Assembly: GCA_030037185.1 (NCBI GenBank)
Contig: JASHRR010000144.1
Location: 1-6,525, forward strand
Direction of reading: 5' to 3'
DNA length: 6,525 nt
Source of the DNA: Xanthobacteraceae bacterium
Lineage (GTDB): Bacteria > Pseudomonadota > Alphaproteobacteria > Rhizobiales > Xanthobacteraceae
Shown: in pieces, positions 5,883 to 6,525 of the stretch
How the letters are laid out: each line of letters starts with the position of its first letter
How positions within the stretch are numbered: position 1 is the first letter of the stretch
Notes under the pieces: generated by a model
The model's database searches: none
What the model was told of the DNA's origin: nothing
Seen by the model: only the letters and a program-made list of their open reading frames with translations
Position numbers and translations under genes: made by a program

Positions 5883-6525
5883 ATGTCGCACGCCAAGCTC
5901 CTCCTGCTCCAGGTCATCGTCGCGCTGACCGCGGTCGCGCTATGGCACGTCCTGAGCACCGATGAATACCTTGGCGTCGCTCTGCTGCCGCCGTTCTTCT
6001 TCTCAACCCCTGGCGACGTAGCGGCGCGGATCGCGAAACTATTTGCGGGCGGGACCATCTGGCGGCACCTGTGGGTGACGCTTGCGGAATCGATGCTGGC
6101 GTTTGCCATCGGCGCCACCGCGGGCGTGCTGATCGGTTTCTGGTTCGCCCGCAAACCCGCCATCGCCGCCGTCTTCGATCCCTATGTGAAGATGATCAAC
6201 GCATTGCCGCGCGTGGTGTTGGCGCCGATTTTCACGCTGTGGTTCGGCCTTGGCATCTGGTCGAAGGTCGCGCTCGGCGTCACGCTGGTCTTCTTTATCG
6301 TGTTCTTCAACGTGTACCAGGGCGTCAAGGAGGTGAGCCCGACCGTGCTCGCCAATGCGCGCATGCTCGGCATGAACGACCGCGCGCTGATGCGCGATGT
6401 CTATTGGCCGTCCGCGTTGTCGTGGATGTTCTCGTCGCTGCACACCTCCGTCGGCTTCGCGGTAGTTGGCGCCGTAGTCGGCGAATACCTCGGCTCCGCT
6501 GCCGGCCTCGGTTATCTGATCCAGC
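5883..6525 (+). CDS. ABC importer permease, SsuC/TauC family (3' end outside window)
   Basis: The first 214 residues of an inner-membrane permease with the BPD_transp_1 fold; family members are about 250-280 residues, so perhaps 40-60 are missing. Hydrophobic segments lie near 5-24, 66-88, 111-121, 126-144 and 184-200. The segment around VKMINALPRVVLAPIFTLWFGLG (102-124) and the EAA-type coupling loop ANARMLGMNDRALMRDVYWPSAL (157-179) are typical of nitrate/sulfonate/taurine permeases, as is the closing GEYLGSAAGLGYLI (200-213). It should form the channel for the ATPase encoded upstream; a periplasmic binding protein is expected just beyond the edge. I chose ATG 5883, which sits shortly before the first membrane segment and has only a weak ribosome-binding site (GGGGA at 5874-5878). 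The alternative is ATG 5676. The family is sure, the start is not. Confidence 0.88.
   Translation, partial: MSHAKLLLLQVIVALTAVALWHVLSTDEYLGVALLPPFFFSTPGDVAARIAKLFAGGTIWRHLWVTLAESMLAFAIGATAGVLIGFWFARKPAIAAVFDPYVKMINALPRVVLAPIFTLWFGLGIWSKVALGVTLVFFIVFFNVYQGVKEVSPTVLANARMLGMNDRALMRDVYWPSALSWMFSSLHTSVGFAVVGAVVGEYLGSAAGLGYLIQ

Noticed and set aside
6039..6443. 134-codon minus-strand frame
   Set aside because: Antisense to the permease; the His/Arg-rich product is typical of the reverse strand of a membrane-protein gene.

Overview
The window is GC-rich, gene-dense bacterial chromosome. The proteins resemble those of Alphaproteobacteria, most likely Hyphomicrobiales (a Bradyrhizobium-like relative). 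That placement rests on base composition and remembered family similarity, not on a search. No RNA gene, CRISPR array, insertion sequence or phage gene was seen.

Layout, left to right. (1) Positions 3-266 (+) hold the 3' end of a GNAT acetyltransferase whose start lies outside the window. (2) A TetR/AcrR repressor (310-972, -) and a beta-class glutathione S-transferase (1043-1675, +) are divergent across a 70-bp gap. A nearly perfect 17-bp repeat (956-972 and 997-1013, 41 bp apart) and an imperfect palindrome (1003-1024) lie at the gst promoter and the tetR start. This looks like an electrophile or xenobiotic sensing and detoxification pair. (3) A three-gene minus-strand operon reads from 4512 down to 1826: a DrrA/NodI-type ABC ATPase, an ABC-2 permease 18 nt later, and a family-3 periplasmic substrate-binding-like protein overlapping the permease by ATGA. 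The ATPase and permease are exporter-type, while the third protein has the fold used by importers. This mismatch is the most interesting point in the window. The binding protein resembles the MoxJ/XoxJ-like proteins of quinoprotein dehydrogenase loci. (4) A 333-bp divergent control region (4513-4845) holds a plausible minus-strand promoter, a 24-bp inverted repeat and other palindromes. (5) On the plus strand follow a SsuB/TauB/NrtD-type importer ATPase (4846-5679) and, after 203 bp, its SsuC/TauC-type permease (from 5883), which runs off the right edge. The binding protein of this second system is not in the window.

Together the window shows a stress or detoxification pair and two back-to-back ABC systems: one exporter-like with a periplasmic binding partner, one nitrate/sulfonate/taurine-class importer. 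Substrates cannot be read from the sequence.
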